From: JACKIC01 sp964392305
GTDB taxonomy: Bacteria > Planctomycetota > UBA1135 > UBA2386
DNA length: 64,000 bases
Assembly (NCBI GenBank): GCA_964392305.1
Contig: CAYMPV010000004.1
Coordinates: 124,001 to 188,000 of the forward strand
Direction of reading: 5' to 3'
Position 1 is the stretch's first letter. Each line of letters begins with the position of its first letter. The notes beneath the pieces were generated by a model. The model was not told the DNA's origin. It did no database searches and saw only the letters and a program-made list of their open reading frames with translations. The translations under genes and the position numbers were made by a program. This document shows, one piece after another, positions 44,346 through 54,031 of this stretch.

Positions 44346-46310
44346 ATGCCCCAAGCCTCGGCCCGCTCCTGGCACCGCCCGCTGCTGTGGCTGATGGTCC
44401 TGATCCCGGCGACTGCCTGGTTGTTCGTGCAACAGGCCGGGCAGCCGGTCGATCCGAGCAACACCGCGCTCAAGGCGCCGGGCACGGCCGACGCGCGGTC
44501 CCGCCAGGAACTCGCGAACGTGCTCGCCAGTGAGCAGGTGTTGCTGTTGGCGTACCACGAAGCCGGCGAACAGGCGACGCTGGCGATCGACGCCGAAGCC
44601 CTCGCGTCCAGCTGCGCTGCCTTGCGCCGGTTGGCGGGGGTGCACGAGGTGCGGTGCCTGCCTGCGCGGCCCGACGGGCTGATCCTGGTCACCGTGACCC
44701 TGGACACGACGGCGCCCGCCGGCGTCGCCGAACAGGTCGTGTCCGCCGCGCGCGCATCGACCCCCGGCGCGATGCGGTTCGCGGCCACCGGACTGCCGCT
44801 GGTGGAAGCGCGCCTCGCCGGGCTGGTCGCCGACGAACGTCGTTCGCTGGTGCCGCTGCTCGGCGCGTGCCTGCTCGGCCTGGCGTGCCTGATCTATCGG
44901 CGCACCTCACTGGCGCTCGCGGCGCTGCTGCCGGCGCTGCTCTCGATCCTGTGGACGAGCGGCATCATCGCCGCGCTCGGCCACCCGCTGGACCCCGTCG
45001 CGGCCCTGCTCGACCCGCTGCTGCTCACGATCGGGGTCGCCACCAGCGTGCACTTCGTCGAACACTGGCGGCGCGCCGTCGGGGGTGGACTGGACCGCGT
45101 CGCCGCCGCCGAGCAGGCCCGCCGGCAGATGCAGCGCCCGACCTTGCTCGCGACCGCCACCACCATGGTCGGCCTGCTGTCGTTGGCGAACAACGAGGTG
45201 CCCGCGGTGGCCGACTTCGGCATCCGCGCCGCGTTCGGCATCGCGCTGCTGCACGCGTTCGTGTTCCTGATCTTGCCGACCTGGCTGGCCCGGACGGGCC
45301 CGCAGACGGTCCGGGTCGGCGCGGCGCGAACGTTCGCCGCCGACTGGCTGCTGCGGCTGCAGCGACATCGGTTCGCGGTCGGCGCGACCGCGATCGCCGC
45401 GACCACCCTGGCGATCGCGCAGCTGCCGCGGCTCCACGCCGACAACGACCCGCTGACGCTGCTGCCGCGCACCGAGCCCTGTCGCGTCGCCTACGACGAC
45501 CTCGCCGGCCGGCTCGGCGGCGTCGAGGCCTTCCATCTGCTGGTCGCGGCAGACAGCGCCGCAACCGACCTGTCGCGGCTGCTGCCGTTCCTCGCCACGG
45601 TGCAGACCATGTCCCAGGTCGCCGGGATCGCCGGCCAACCGCTGCGCAATGAAGCTGGAGACCTCGCCGTGCCGGTGCTGCTGCGACCCTCGGGAAGTCA
45701 CACGCGCACCCGGCTGTTCGACGACATCGAACGCACCGCCGAGGTGCTCGGCATGCCCGGCCTGGTGGCGGCGGGCGCGGCGGTGCAGATCGCTCGCGAC
45801 TCCGATCGCCTGGTGCGCAACCTGCTGACGAGCACGGCCTGGACCATCGCGCTGCTCGGCCTGGGCATGTGTGTCGGCCTGGGCTCGTGGCGCCTGGGAT
45901 TGATCGGCCTGGTGCCCACGGTGCTGCCCTGCGTGTGGGTCTATGGAGTGCTCGCCGGCGTCGGCCGGCCCGTGTCGGTCGCCACCGGCATGATCGCCTG
46001 CACCATGCTCGGCCTGCTGGTCGACAACACCGTGCACTTCCTGCACCACTACCAGCGCGCCCGCCGCGACCACCGCCGGCGCGCCGCCGTCGTCGCCAGC
46101 CTCAGCCACGTGGGCCGGCCGATGCTGCTGTCGAGCTGCCTGCTCACCGCCGGCTTCGGCGTTGCCGCGACCAGTCGGGTCGCCACCACCGTCGAGTTCT
46201 CGCTGCTGGCCTGTTCGACCATCGCGGCGGCCCTGCTCGCGACCAGCGCACTGCTGCCGCTGCTGCTGTCGACCCGGCAACACCGTCCGACCACATCCCA
46301 TGCACTGTGA
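44346..46310 (+). CDS. MMPL/RND-family lipid exporter
   Basis: 654 residues with the RND-superfamily plan: N-terminal helix, extracytoplasmic domain, then five or six helices in each of two halves. Hallmarks are LLLTIGVATSVHFVEHWRR in the first half and CTMLGLLVDNTVHFLHHYQR in the second (GxxxD/S proton-relay-like helix), plus LSHVGRPMLLSSCLLTAGFG. This is the MMPL-like or hopanoid-transporter type (HpnN class), which moves lipids rather than drugs. The divergent partner of the YceI-PKS operon and overlapping the flavoprotein gene by 11 bases, so it is the likely exporter of the pathway product. Confidence 0.87.
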   Translation: MPQASARSWHRPLLWLMVLIPATAWLFVQQAGQPVDPSNTALKAPGTADARSRQELANVLASEQVLLLAYHEAGEQATLAIDAEALASSCAALRRLAGVHEVRCLPARPDGLILVTVTLDTTAPAGVAEQVVSAARASTPGAMRFAATGLPLVEARLAGLVADERRSLVPLLGACLLGLACLIYRRTSLALAALLPALLSILWTSGIIAALGHPLDPVAALLDPLLLTIGVATSVHFVEHWRRAVGGGLDRVAAAEQARRQMQRPTLLATATTMVGLLSLANNEVPAVADFGIRAAFGIALLHAFVFLILPTWLARTGPQTVRVGAARTFAADWLLRLQRHRFAVGATAIAATTLAIAQLPRLHADNDPLTLLPRTEPCRVAYDDLAGRLGGVEAFHLLVAADSAATDLSRLLPFLATVQTMSQVAGIAGQPLRNEAGDLAVPVLLRPSGSHTRTRLFDDIERTAEVLGMPGLVAAGAAVQIARDSDRLVRNLLTSTAWTIALLGLGMCVGLGSWRLGLIGLVPTVLPCVWVYGVLAGVGRPVSVATGMIACTMLGLLVDNTVHFLHHYQRARRDHRRRAAVVASLSHVGRPMLLSSCLLTAGFGVAATSRVATTVEFSLLACSTIAAALLATSALLPLLLSTRQHRPTTSHAL

Positions 46311-47523
46311 CGTTCTCATCCTCGGCGCCGGCCCGGCCGGCACTTCGCTCGCCACGCATCTGGGCCGGCGCGGTTTCCACGTGCAGATCGCCGACCGCAA
46401 GGACTTCCCGCGCGCCAAGCCGTGTGGTGAGTTCCTCAGCCCGCAGTGCACGCCCTACCTGGCCGAACTCGGCGTCGAGGAAGAGCTGCGCGCGAGTTCG
46501 CCGTGGCTGGTGCGCGGCATGCATCTGCACGCCGCCGACCTGCGCGCCTCAGGTCGCTTCCGCGCCGTCGGGACGGACCAGGAGCACGCCCTGAACGGAC
46601 TGGGCATCCGCCGCGACCGCTTCGACCACCTGCTGCTGCAGAATGCGATCGCGGCAGGCGCCGACTGGCTGCCGCGCCACGCATTCGCGGGCCTGCTGCG
46701 CGACGCCGACGGTCGGGTCACCGGTGCCAACCTGCGCGTCGGCAACGAGGCGCCACGACCGGTCACGGCCCGCTGGGTGATCGGCGCCGATGGTGTGCAC
46801 TCACCGATCGCGCGTGAGCTGGGCGTGCAACGGCGTATCCCGTGGCTGGATCGCTTCGCGCTGGCGGCCCACTTCCGCGGCGTCCCGGCGACGCCGTTCG
46901 CCGAGGTGCACCTGTTCGCCGACGGCTTCTTCGCCGCGACCACGGTCGACGACGACCTGTTCAGCGTCAACCTCGTGGTGCCGCGCCAGAGCCTGCGCGA
47001 GCGGGAGACGCCCAACTGGGACGAGTTCGTCGCGGCGCACTTCGCCGCTGCGCCACACCTGCAGACGCGTCTCGCCGGCAGTGAACGCATCAGCCCCTGG
47101 CGCGGCATCGGTCCGATGGCCTACACCACCGACCGACAGTCGGTGCCCGGCGCGGCCCTGGTCGGAGACGCCTGCGGCTACGTCGATCCGTTGACGGGCG
47201 AAGGCATCTACTTCGCCCTGTTCGGCGGTCGAGAGCTCGGCCTTGGCCTCGAACGGGCGATGGCCCAGCCCAACGCCGCCGAACGCGCGATGCGCGACTA
47301 CGCGGCGGCACGACGCCGCGAGATCGGGCCGCGACTGCGCGCTTCGCTGTGGCTGCAGCGCGCCCTGCGGCACCCGTGGCTGGTGCGGTCCTGGTTGCGC
47401 GCGGCTGGACGCTGGCCGGCATTGGCCGATCTGGCCGTGACGTTGACCGGCGACACAGCCCACCCGCGCGACCTGCTGTCACCCTCGTTCTGGCGGGCGT
47501 TCGTGCGCGACGAGGTGGCGTGA
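46300..47523 (+). CDS. FAD-dependent oxidoreductase, geranylgeranyl reductase / UbiH-like
   Basis: 407 residues with a PHBH-type fold: ILGAGPAGTSLATHLGRRG (FAD ADP-binding), FPRAKPCGEFLSP (the PCG motif of geranylgeranyl-reductase-type proteins), LGIRRDRFDHLLLQ, VIGADGVHS (DG motif) and LVGDACGYVDPLTGEGIYFA (GD motif). Members reduce isoprenoid double bonds or hydroxylate aromatic lipids. In phenolic-lipid clusters a flavoprotein of this fold (SrsC) hydroxylates the resorcinol to a quinol. ATG 46300 overlaps the exporter; its own stop overlaps the next GTG. Confidence 0.87.
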   Translation: MHCDVLILGAGPAGTSLATHLGRRGFHVQIADRKDFPRAKPCGEFLSPQCTPYLAELGVEEELRASSPWLVRGMHLHAADLRASGRFRAVGTDQEHALNGLGIRRDRFDHLLLQNAIAAGADWLPRHAFAGLLRDADGRVTGANLRVGNEAPRPVTARWVIGADGVHSPIARELGVQRRIPWLDRFALAAHFRGVPATPFAEVHLFADGFFAATTVDDDLFSVNLVVPRQSLRERETPNWDEFVAAHFAAAPHLQTRLAGSERISPWRGIGPMAYTTDRQSVPGAALVGDACGYVDPLTGEGIYFALFGGRELGLGLERAMAQPNAAERAMRDYAAARRREIGPRLRASLWLQRALRHPWLVRSWLRAAGRWPALADLAVTLTGDTAHPRDLLSPSFWRAFVRDEVA

Positions 47524-48209
47524 GGTTCGCGCTGCGCGACCTCGGCACCTGGCTGCCGCTGGTGCTCGCGACCGTCGTGCTCACGCTGCGTGAGCGGTCG
47601 CGGGTGCCGCCGCTACCGGCCGCCGATACCGCGACAGCGATCGAACTGCCGGCGCTGCGCACCGGCGCCGCGCCGACCCGCGTCACGAGCTACGAACTCG
47701 ATCGCGCCCATTCCAGTGTGCGCTTCCAGCTGGACAGCGGCGGCAACCGCACCCTGTTCACCTGTGAGATCGCCTCGGGCCGCTTCGTCGCGGCCGCCGA
47801 CGACACGCAGAACCGGCTGTCCCTGCGCCTGGATCTCGCCTCCTTGCGACCGACCCAGCACAGCGACGCAGGCCTCGCCCTCGGCGCGCTGCGCGACCTG
47901 CTCGGAGTGCACCGCGGCGGCGACGTGAGCTTCACGGGCGAACTGGTCAGCCGCGCGTCGACGCCCGTGCCGGCTCTGCAGCAGCTGATCTGGCAAGGAA
48001 CGCTGCGATTCGGCGGACGCAGCATCCGCCAGGAGATGGCCCTGTGGCAGACTGCGCTGCCAGGCCGACCGCTGCGGCTGCAAGGCCACGGCGCCGTTCG
48101 CCCGGACACCTACGGAATCACGCGCTCTGCGTGGTTCGGCCTTTGGCCCGAGCAGCATGTCGTCACCCTTGGACTCGACCTCGCCTGGAAACGCGCCCCC
48201 GTTCGCTGA
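47520..48209 (+). CDS. Second YceI-family lipid-binding protein
   Basis: 229 residues from GTG 47520, overlapping the flavoprotein stop (GTGA). An N-terminal hydrophobic segment (TWLPLVLATVVLTL) acts as signal or anchor, followed by a Pro-rich spacer and a YceI-type barrel (YELDRAHSSVRFQLDSGG, FVAAADDTQNRLSLRLDLA, GDVSFTGELV, MALWQTALPGRPLRLQGHG). It is shorter than the first YceI protein and lacks the coiled coil. Two YceI proteins, one on each arm of the divergent cluster, suggest lipid hand-off between membrane exporter and outer layers. Its 3' end overlaps the histidine kinase gene by 53 bases. Confidence 0.78.
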   Translation: MRFALRDLGTWLPLVLATVVLTLRERSRVPPLPAADTATAIELPALRTGAAPTRVTSYELDRAHSSVRFQLDSGGNRTLFTCEIASGRFVAAADDTQNRLSLRLDLASLRPTQHSDAGLALGALRDLLGVHRGGDVSFTGELVSRASTPVPALQQLIWQGTLRFGGRSIRQEMALWQTALPGRPLRLQGHGAVRPDTYGITRSAWFGLWPEQHVVTLGLDLAWKRAPVR

Positions 48210-49731
48210 GCCTCCCGGCAGCCGTCGCACCGCGCCGCATCGGCCGCTGCAACGCACGCTGGCGCTCGCGGTCGCGCCGCTGTGCCTGTTGGGTCTGCTC
48301 GGCAGCATCGGTCTGTCGATCGACGCACGACACGTGCACCAGGACCTGCAGCGCATGTTCGAGGAGATGCGCGAGGTCTCGCTGACGCGCTCGCTGCTCG
48401 ACGAGTTGCGCGGCCTGCAGCAATGGGTCGAAGCGATCCCCGAGGCCACCCACGCCACCAACGAACTCGCCTACGACGACCTGCAACATCATCTGACCGC
48501 GGCCAAGCTGACGTTCGCGCGCTTCACCGCGGTCGATGACCCATCCGATGTCGCCCACGACGCCGAAGAACAGGTCGCGCTGCGCCGCGTGCACTCGGGA
48601 CTCGAGATGATCGCGGAACGACTCACCGCCGATGCTCCCATCGAGACGTTGGCGGCCCCGCTGCAGCTGGCCCTGCACGGCGCCAACACGCTCGCGGACA
48701 CGGTCACGCAGGAGACCCGCAGCATCGGCGACGGACTCGACCGCCGCAGCGCCCGGCTGGTCGAGTTCCTGACGCTGCTCGGAGTCGCCGGCCTGGCGAC
48801 CGTGTTCTGGGCAACGGTGTGGTTGCGCCGCCGCGTGCTGCAGCCGCTGCAGGAACTGCACGCGGCCACCGCGAAACTCGCGCACGGGCTGCCGGTTCAG
48901 GACCTGCACAGTCGGCATCACGACGAGTTCGGGGAGCTGACCCGGGCCTTCGGCGCGATGGCGACGCAGGTGCGGCAAGCGCGTGAAGATCTCGAGTCCC
49001 GCGTCGAAGCGCGGTCCCGCGAGGTGCTGCGCACGGCCCGACTCGCCGAGCTCGGCACCCTGTCGGCCGGCATCGCCCACGAGATCAACAACCCACTGGC
49101 CAGCATCGCGACTTGCGCCGAGGGCCTGCTGCGCGACCTCGACCACGGCCAGCGGCCCGACGCGTCGCGCGAGCGTGAGTACCTGCAGATCATCCGCAAG
49201 GAGGCGCTGCGCACGCGCGACATCACCTCGCGACTGCTGAGCCTGGCGCGGCAGAATCCACCGACCCGGACCGAACTGCGGCTCGCGCTCGAGCTGCGCG
49301 AGGTGGCGGCGCTGTTCGATCACCAGTTCGCCTCCGCCCGGGTCGAGTTGCTGATCGACGTCCCGCAGCGCGTCGGTACGGTGCTCGGCGACGCCGCCGA
49401 AATGCGGCAGGTGATCTTCAACCTGCTGCGCAACGCCCTCGACGCGAGCCCGGCCGGTGGCACCGTGCGCGTCACCGTTCGCGACCTCGGCGACCAGGTG
49501 ACCATGCAGTTCGCCGATCAGGGCCCGGGCTTTCGCGACGAGGACCTCGACCGCCTGTTCGAGCCGTTCTTCACCACCAAGGCGCCCGGCAAGGGCACCG
49601 GGCTGGGACTGGCGATCGTGCACCGCATCGTCGTCGGCCAGGGCGGCTCGGTGACGGCCTGCCGCGGTGCGAGCGGCGGCGCGGTGTTCACCGTGTCCCT
49701 GCCGCGCGCCAGCGAGGGTGACGTCAGCTGA
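48157..49731 (+). CDS. Membrane sensor histidine kinase
   Basis: 524 residues. TM1 about 34-54 and TM2 about 204-223 enclose a 150-residue helical periplasmic sensor, then HAMP (224-276), a short coiled coil and the HisKA domain with H308 in AGIAHEINNPLASI, the form typical of NtrB-class kinases. ATPase boxes: N (FNLLRNALDAS), G1 (DQGPGF), F (FEPFFTTK), G2 (GKGTGLGLAI). This class pairs with sigma-54 response regulators such as the one at 38567-40006. It overlaps the second YceI gene by 53 bases, tying it to the polyketide cluster. Confidence 0.92.
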   Translation: MSSPLDSTSPGNAPPFAEPPGSRRTAPHRPLQRTLALAVAPLCLLGLLGSIGLSIDARHVHQDLQRMFEEMREVSLTRSLLDELRGLQQWVEAIPEATHATNELAYDDLQHHLTAAKLTFARFTAVDDPSDVAHDAEEQVALRRVHSGLEMIAERLTADAPIETLAAPLQLALHGANTLADTVTQETRSIGDGLDRRSARLVEFLTLLGVAGLATVFWATVWLRRRVLQPLQELHAATAKLAHGLPVQDLHSRHHDEFGELTRAFGAMATQVRQAREDLESRVEARSREVLRTARLAELGTLSAGIAHEINNPLASIATCAEGLLRDLDHGQRPDASREREYLQIIRKEALRTRDITSRLLSLARQNPPTRTELRLALELREVAALFDHQFASARVELLIDVPQRVGTVLGDAAEMRQVIFNLLRNALDASPAGGTVRVTVRDLGDQVTMQFADQGPGFRDEDLDRLFEPFFTTKAPGKGTGLGLAIVHRIVVGQGGSVTACRGASGGAVFTVSLPRASEGDVS

Positions 49732-49821
49732 GCGCGTCGCTGCGCCTGGTCATCACACGCTGATCGGGATCGGCGTGGAACGCGCGGGCCTCGACCTGCG
49801 GTTCGTCACGGCCGGCGTGCA

Positions 49822-50400
49822 TCAACCGCCGCTGCCCGCGCTGGGCGTCGCGGCCGCCACCGGCAGGTAGAGCTTGAGTCGCGGCACCTGCGGGCACCGC
49901 ACCTGTCCCGAGAGCAGGCGGGTCTGCAGGTCCGCGGCGTAGATGCACAACTCGTCCAGTTGCGCCCGCACCGCCGCGGCGGTCGCAGTGCAGCGCAACA
50001 GGTAGTTCTTGTGCTTGAGGTACAGGATCGTCAGTCGATCGACGAGAGCCCCCAGCGACTCGGAATGCAGCGGCGCATCCGGCCGGTGCCTGGCCGAGTG
50101 CAACGCGTCGATGGCATTGATCAGCTGGTTGCGATGTTGGTTGTGCCGCATCGCGCCACGCCAACCGATCAGGATCGAAGCATCGGCGTCACTGCGACCG
50201 AGGTCCTCGTAGTGCCACACCTGGAAGTTGTGGTAGAGCAGCTCGGCGACCATTGCCTGCAGGTCGCTGCTGTCGGGGCCGGACCAGTCGAACAACTGGC
50301 GCTGCTCGGCGAACCAGACATCCGCCGTTGCGAACGCCGCGGCGAGCGCGGGCCCGACGGCTTGCCGCGAGACTTCCTGGGTCACGATGCCACTCGCCAT
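49822..50400 (-). CDS. DUF4254 family protein
   Basis: 192 residues, helical, no signal peptide. The conserved block around residues 88-101 (NQHRNQLINAIDAL) and the segment LGALVDRLTILYLKHKN match DUF4254, a family of unknown function usually found beside lipopolysaccharide or other glycan glycosyltransferases. Here it is divergent from a glycosyltransferase gene, with 143 bases between starts, consistent with that habit. The HxxNR-type residues could form a metal or nucleotide site; this is inferred. Confidence 0.75.
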   Translation of the reverse strand: MASGIVTQEVSRQAVGPALAAAFATADVWFAEQRQLFDWSGPDSSDLQAMVAELLYHNFQVWHYEDLGRSDADASILIGWRGAMRHNQHRNQLINAIDALHSARHRPDAPLHSESLGALVDRLTILYLKHKNYLLRCTATAAAVRAQLDELCIYAADLQTRLLSGQVRCPQVPRLKLYLPVAAATPSAGSGG

Positions 50401-50543
50401 GGTCGCTGCATCGGCCGCGACGTGGGCCTGGGCTTAGCCCAAAGGCCGGCGCCACCGGGGCCAGGCGCTCAAGTCGTCGAGTCCGGGGCGCCGATGCACC
50501 AAGGCCCCAACCTGCGCCGCTCGTCCGCCCGCGGCCGTGTCGC

Positions 50544-51956
50544 ATGCTGACCTTGTCCCCCACCGCCCTGGCCGACCTCGGCACCCACATCATCGAGTGC
50601 GCCGAGCGCTTCGTCTGCGACCAGGTCTACCTGGTCGGTGGCGACGATGACCTGGCAACGGACCTGCGACGAAGACTGCCCGGCGTGGTCATGCTCGACA
50701 ACGCCTGCGCCGACCACCCAGGCCTCGGCACGCAGGCTCTGCGCGACCTGCTGCCCGCGCTGGGACCGCGCAACCTGTTCGTGCTCGCCGGCAACGGCCG
50801 CGATCCCCTCTACGTGCCGCACTGCATGCACCTGCTGCCGCGCGGTGTCGGCACCCTGCTGATCGGGCTGGGGCGGCCCGGCGGGCCGGCCGACGTGGGC
50901 GGGTTGCGCGATCAACTGCTGCTGTGGGACCCCGAACATCGCTGCGAAGTCCGGCGCTGCGCCGACGGCGACTGGCTGTTGGTCCGGCCGCGGCGACGCG
51001 TGCACGTCACCCTGCTGATGGAGCGCTACTCGCACACCTACGGCAAGTCCGGACCGTCGGTGAACTGGGACAACCTCTACTGCTCGCTCGAACAGACCGG
51101 CCTCGCCAGCTGCTCGACGGTGCTCTACGACGACTACCACCACCAGCAGCGCGCCTTTGCCGCCGCCGACTTCCGCCGTCCGCCAGGCGTCGACGAGCAC
51201 GCGCTGGTCTGCATCTACGACCACACCAACGGCCACAACCCGCCGATCGCGCTGCTCGAACAGGCCCGCCGCGCCGGCACCAGGATCGCCTACGTGTGGC
51301 TCGACACGCGCATCCTCGTGCACGACGCCGCCTATCCGGCGATCGCCGACGTCAACGTGATGCTCGACGCCACCGAGTTCGACCTGCCGAACGCGTGGCC
51401 CGTGTTCACGCCCAAGAACCCGGCATGGTTCCGTGATCCGGGTCGCCTGGACCCCGAGTGGACGCGGCCGATCGACGTCTCGGTGCTCGGTGAGATGCGC
51501 TTCCTGCGGCAGCGCAAGGACCTCTTGCCGCGCCTGCAGCAGGAACGGCGGCTGCGCATCCACGCGCCCGGCTCGAGCGCCACCGACCCGGCGCGCCGCC
51601 TCAGCAACGAGGACTACGCGCGCGTCTTCCAGCAGTCGAAGATCTCGCTGGCGCTGAGCAAGGACCGCGTGCGGCAGCTCAAGGGCCGCCTGATCGAGAT
51701 CCCGCTCTGCGGCGCGATGCTGCTCGCCGACATCAACCCCTACATCGACCGCTACTTCGCGCCGTTCCGCGAGTACGTGCCGTTCCGCGACTACGAGGAC
51801 CTGATCGGGCTGTGCCGCTACTACCTCGAGCACGAGGACGAGCGCGCGGCGATCGCGCTGGCGGGCAGCCGCAAGGCCAACCGCTTCTACAGCGCGCAGG
51901 TGTTCTGGCAGTCGCTGTTCGCGCGCCTGTTCGACGGCGGGCAAGGCAACCCATGA
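50544..51956 (+). CDS. CgeB-like glycosyltransferase
   Basis: 470 residues. N-terminal 160 residues are a Rossmann-like domain of unclear role. From about residue 160 a GT-B-like enzyme follows (VHVTLLMERYSHTYGKSGPS, then VCIYDHTNGHNPP), with the C-terminal donor-binding part SKISLALSKDRVRQLKGRLI, EIPLCGAMLLADINPYIDRY and VPFRDYEDLIGLCRYYLEH typical of the CgeB/glyco_trans_1_2 group. Donor and acceptor cannot be named. It starts the plus-strand part of the glycan locus and overlaps the next gene as ATGA. Confidence 0.8.
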   Translation: MLTLSPTALADLGTHIIECAERFVCDQVYLVGGDDDLATDLRRRLPGVVMLDNACADHPGLGTQALRDLLPALGPRNLFVLAGNGRDPLYVPHCMHLLPRGVGTLLIGLGRPGGPADVGGLRDQLLLWDPEHRCEVRRCADGDWLLVRPRRRVHVTLLMERYSHTYGKSGPSVNWDNLYCSLEQTGLASCSTVLYDDYHHQQRAFAAADFRRPPGVDEHALVCIYDHTNGHNPPIALLEQARRAGTRIAYVWLDTRILVHDAAYPAIADVNVMLDATEFDLPNAWPVFTPKNPAWFRDPGRLDPEWTRPIDVSVLGEMRFLRQRKDLLPRLQQERRLRIHAPGSSATDPARRLSNEDYARVFQQSKISLALSKDRVRQLKGRLIEIPLCGAMLLADINPYIDRYFAPFREYVPFRDYEDLIGLCRYYLEHEDERAAIALAGSRKANRFYSAQVFWQSLFARLFDGGQGNP

Positions 51957-52789
51957 TCCGGCTCTACCTCTACAACAACCTGCACGCCGGCGACGTGCTG
52001 TTCAGCCGCCCTCTCTACCGGCAGCTCGCCGCGGACGGCCGCTTTCAGCTGCTGCTCGGCGCGCACCGCAACAACGCCTACCTGCTCGAGGACCTCGTCG
52101 GGCCGCGCTGCGCGCTGCACGTCAGCGACTACCTCGAACAGGGTCCGACCGTGCTCTACGACCTCGGCGCCGACTGCCCCGACGACCACCTGGCGATCAG
52201 CACCTGGCTCGGCGAGTATCCCGACACCGGCAACCACCAGTGGCGCAACGTGGTCGAGGTCTGCCGCCGGCAGCTCGCCGCGCACGGCATCGAATGGCAG
52301 CCGCAGGCGCCGGTCGCCGAGGTGCCGATGCTCGACTTCGCGCCGCGCACCTTGGCCCCGCGGCTGTCGCGCCGCGCGATCTACGTCGACAACAGCGCGC
52401 CGCGCAGCGGGCACTCGGAGTTCCGCTTCGACCTGCGCGCGCTCGCCGAGCGCTTCCCGACGCACGCGCTGCTGACGACCGCCCGGCCCGACGTCACCGC
52501 CGACAACCTCGTCGACGGCAGCCGGCTGGACCTGCGTGAACTCTCGCTGCTCAGCGAGCAGTGCGACGCCGTGCTCGGCAAGGGCAGCGGCCCGTTCTGC
52601 TGCACCTACACCGAGGCCAACCGCTACCGACCGCGCGCCGTCTGTGGTTACCACTCGACCAGCTCGCCGACGTTCTGGGACTACCAGGGCAACCCGCTGC
52701 GTTACCTCACGACCATGGCCGAGGTGCTCGACTTCGTCACCGCGAGCGTGGCCGCCCCCGCCGCAGCCCAGGAGACCGCGTCATGCTGA
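51953..52789 (+). CDS. Glycosyltransferase-like protein, paralogue A
   Basis: 278 residues with a GT-B/GT9-like look: RLYLYNNLHAGDVLFSRPLY at the N-terminus (heptosyltransferases often start with a similar Gly-Asp-hydrophobic pattern), RAIYVDNSAPRSG in the centre and a C-terminal block LSEQCDAVLGKGSGPFCCTY then PTFWDYQGNPLRYLTTMAE. It is clearly paralogous to the gene at 54032-54850 along its whole length (shared ALYVYDN/RLYLYNN, PMLDFAPR/PMLEFAPR, WDYQGNPLRYL/WDYPGNPLEYL). Start ATG overlaps the upstream stop. Activity not established. Confidence 0.68.
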   Translation: MIRLYLYNNLHAGDVLFSRPLYRQLAADGRFQLLLGAHRNNAYLLEDLVGPRCALHVSDYLEQGPTVLYDLGADCPDDHLAISTWLGEYPDTGNHQWRNVVEVCRRQLAAHGIEWQPQAPVAEVPMLDFAPRTLAPRLSRRAIYVDNSAPRSGHSEFRFDLRALAERFPTHALLTTARPDVTADNLVDGSRLDLRELSLLSEQCDAVLGKGSGPFCCTYTEANRYRPRAVCGYHSTSSPTFWDYQGNPLRYLTTMAEVLDFVTASVAAPAAAQETASC

Positions 52790-54006
52790 CCATCACCCCC
52801 CTTGCTCCGCCTCGCGTGCCCACGGAGAACCGCACCGGCGCGACCACCGAACAGGCCGACGGCAGCTGGGCGACGAGTGTGCCGCTGCCCGCATGGCCCG
52901 ACCGCGCGGCCTCGCTGCCCGTCTGGGCTCCGACGCACCGCGAACTCGAGCGCCAGCTGGCGACGTGGCGGCAGGCCGCCGCGCCGCTGCAGGAACTCGC
53001 CGCCGCGCTGGTCGTCAACGACGAAGCCCGCGCCGCCGCGCCGCTCACCCGGTTGACGGCGCTGGCACCGCGCCTGCGCCTGTGGGCGATCGAGGCCTAC
53101 CAGCGCTGGCCCGAGGACACCACTGCGCAAACGGTGCTCGGGCTGTGCTGCGTGGCCCTGGGTCGCCGCAAGGAGGCCTTCTTCCACCTGCTGCGCGCCG
53201 GCTCGCGCTGGCACGCCGAGTCGCCGCGCGGACTGCTGCTCGGCGCAGCCGCGATGCAGCTGCTCGGCGACGCCGCCGCCGCGCGCGTCATGCTCACCGC
53301 GCTGCGCCGCCTGGTCGAGACCGCGCGCATCGCCAACATCGTGCGGCACTTCACCCATCACGTCGTCTGGACGCGCCCCGACCTGCTGCGCCACGTGCGC
53401 GGCGTGATCCAGGTCGGCGCCAACGTCGGTGACGAAGCCGACTGCTGGGCCGCGCTCGGCGTGCGTTCGCTGCTCGCGTTCGAACCCGTGCCCGACGCGT
53501 TCGCGCGCCTGTGCGTGAACCTGCGTCGCCACGCTCCGGCCGGCAGCCGCTGGCAGCCGGTGCAACTCGCGGTCGCCGACCGCTGCGGCGAGCTCGAGTT
53601 CTGGCAGGGCAGGGAGACCGGCAACAGCTCGTTCCTCGAACTGCACCCCGAGCGCTCCGAGTTCCACCGCAAGAACCAGCACAGCCGCCGCATCGTCGTG
53701 CCGACCACGACCCTCGACACCTGGTTCGACGAGCACCCAGGCGAACTCGCCGCCCACAACCTGATGTTCATCGACGTGCAGGGCGCCGAACACCTCGTGA
53801 TCGAAGGGGCTCGCCGTTGCCTGCGCTCGATCGACTACGTGGTCATGGAGCTCAGCGAAGCCGAGATCTACACCGGCACCTGGACGATCGCGCAGATGGA
53901 CGCGCTGATGGCGTCGTGCGGCTTCGACAAGGTGGCGCAGGAGCCCAACGGCTTCCCCGAACAGGTCGACGCGCTCTACGTGCGCCGCGACGCGCCGCGC
54001 GACTGA
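52783..54006 (+). CDS. FkbM-type methyltransferase with N-terminal helical domain
   Basis: 407 residues. Residues 1-200 are Ala/Leu-rich TPR-like helices (LERQLATWRQAAAPLQELAA, LGRRKEAFFHLLRAGSRW). Residues 205-400 form an FkbM-family SAM methyltransferase: GVIQVGANVGDEADCW (motif I), LLAFEPVPDAFARL, the conserved NSSFLELHPE stretch, TTTLDTWFDEH and LMFIDVQGAEHLVIEG. FkbM enzymes O-methylate sugars or antibiotics. ATG 52783 has AGGAG upstream and overlaps the previous gene by 7 bases. Paralogous to the C-terminal two thirds of the gene at 54856-56748. Confidence 0.85.
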   Translation: MLTITPLAPPRVPTENRTGATTEQADGSWATSVPLPAWPDRAASLPVWAPTHRELERQLATWRQAAAPLQELAAALVVNDEARAAAPLTRLTALAPRLRLWAIEAYQRWPEDTTAQTVLGLCCVALGRRKEAFFHLLRAGSRWHAESPRGLLLGAAAMQLLGDAAAARVMLTALRRLVETARIANIVRHFTHHVVWTRPDLLRHVRGVIQVGANVGDEADCWAALGVRSLLAFEPVPDAFARLCVNLRRHAPAGSRWQPVQLAVADRCGELEFWQGRETGNSSFLELHPERSEFHRKNQHSRRIVVPTTTLDTWFDEHPGELAAHNLMFIDVQGAEHLVIEGARRCLRSIDYVVMELSEAEIYTGTWTIAQMDALMASCGFDKVAQEPNGFPEQVDALYVRRDAPRD

Positions 54007-54009
54007 TCC

Positions 54010-54025
54010 GCCGCGAACACGCGGC
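54010..54025. terminator. GC hairpin between convergent glycan genes
   Basis: Perfect 6-bp stem GCCGCG/CGCGGC with a 4-base AACA loop in the 25-base gap between two convergent coding ends. It can fold on either transcript. No T-tract. Confidence 0.45.
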
Positions 54026-54031
54026 AGGAGC

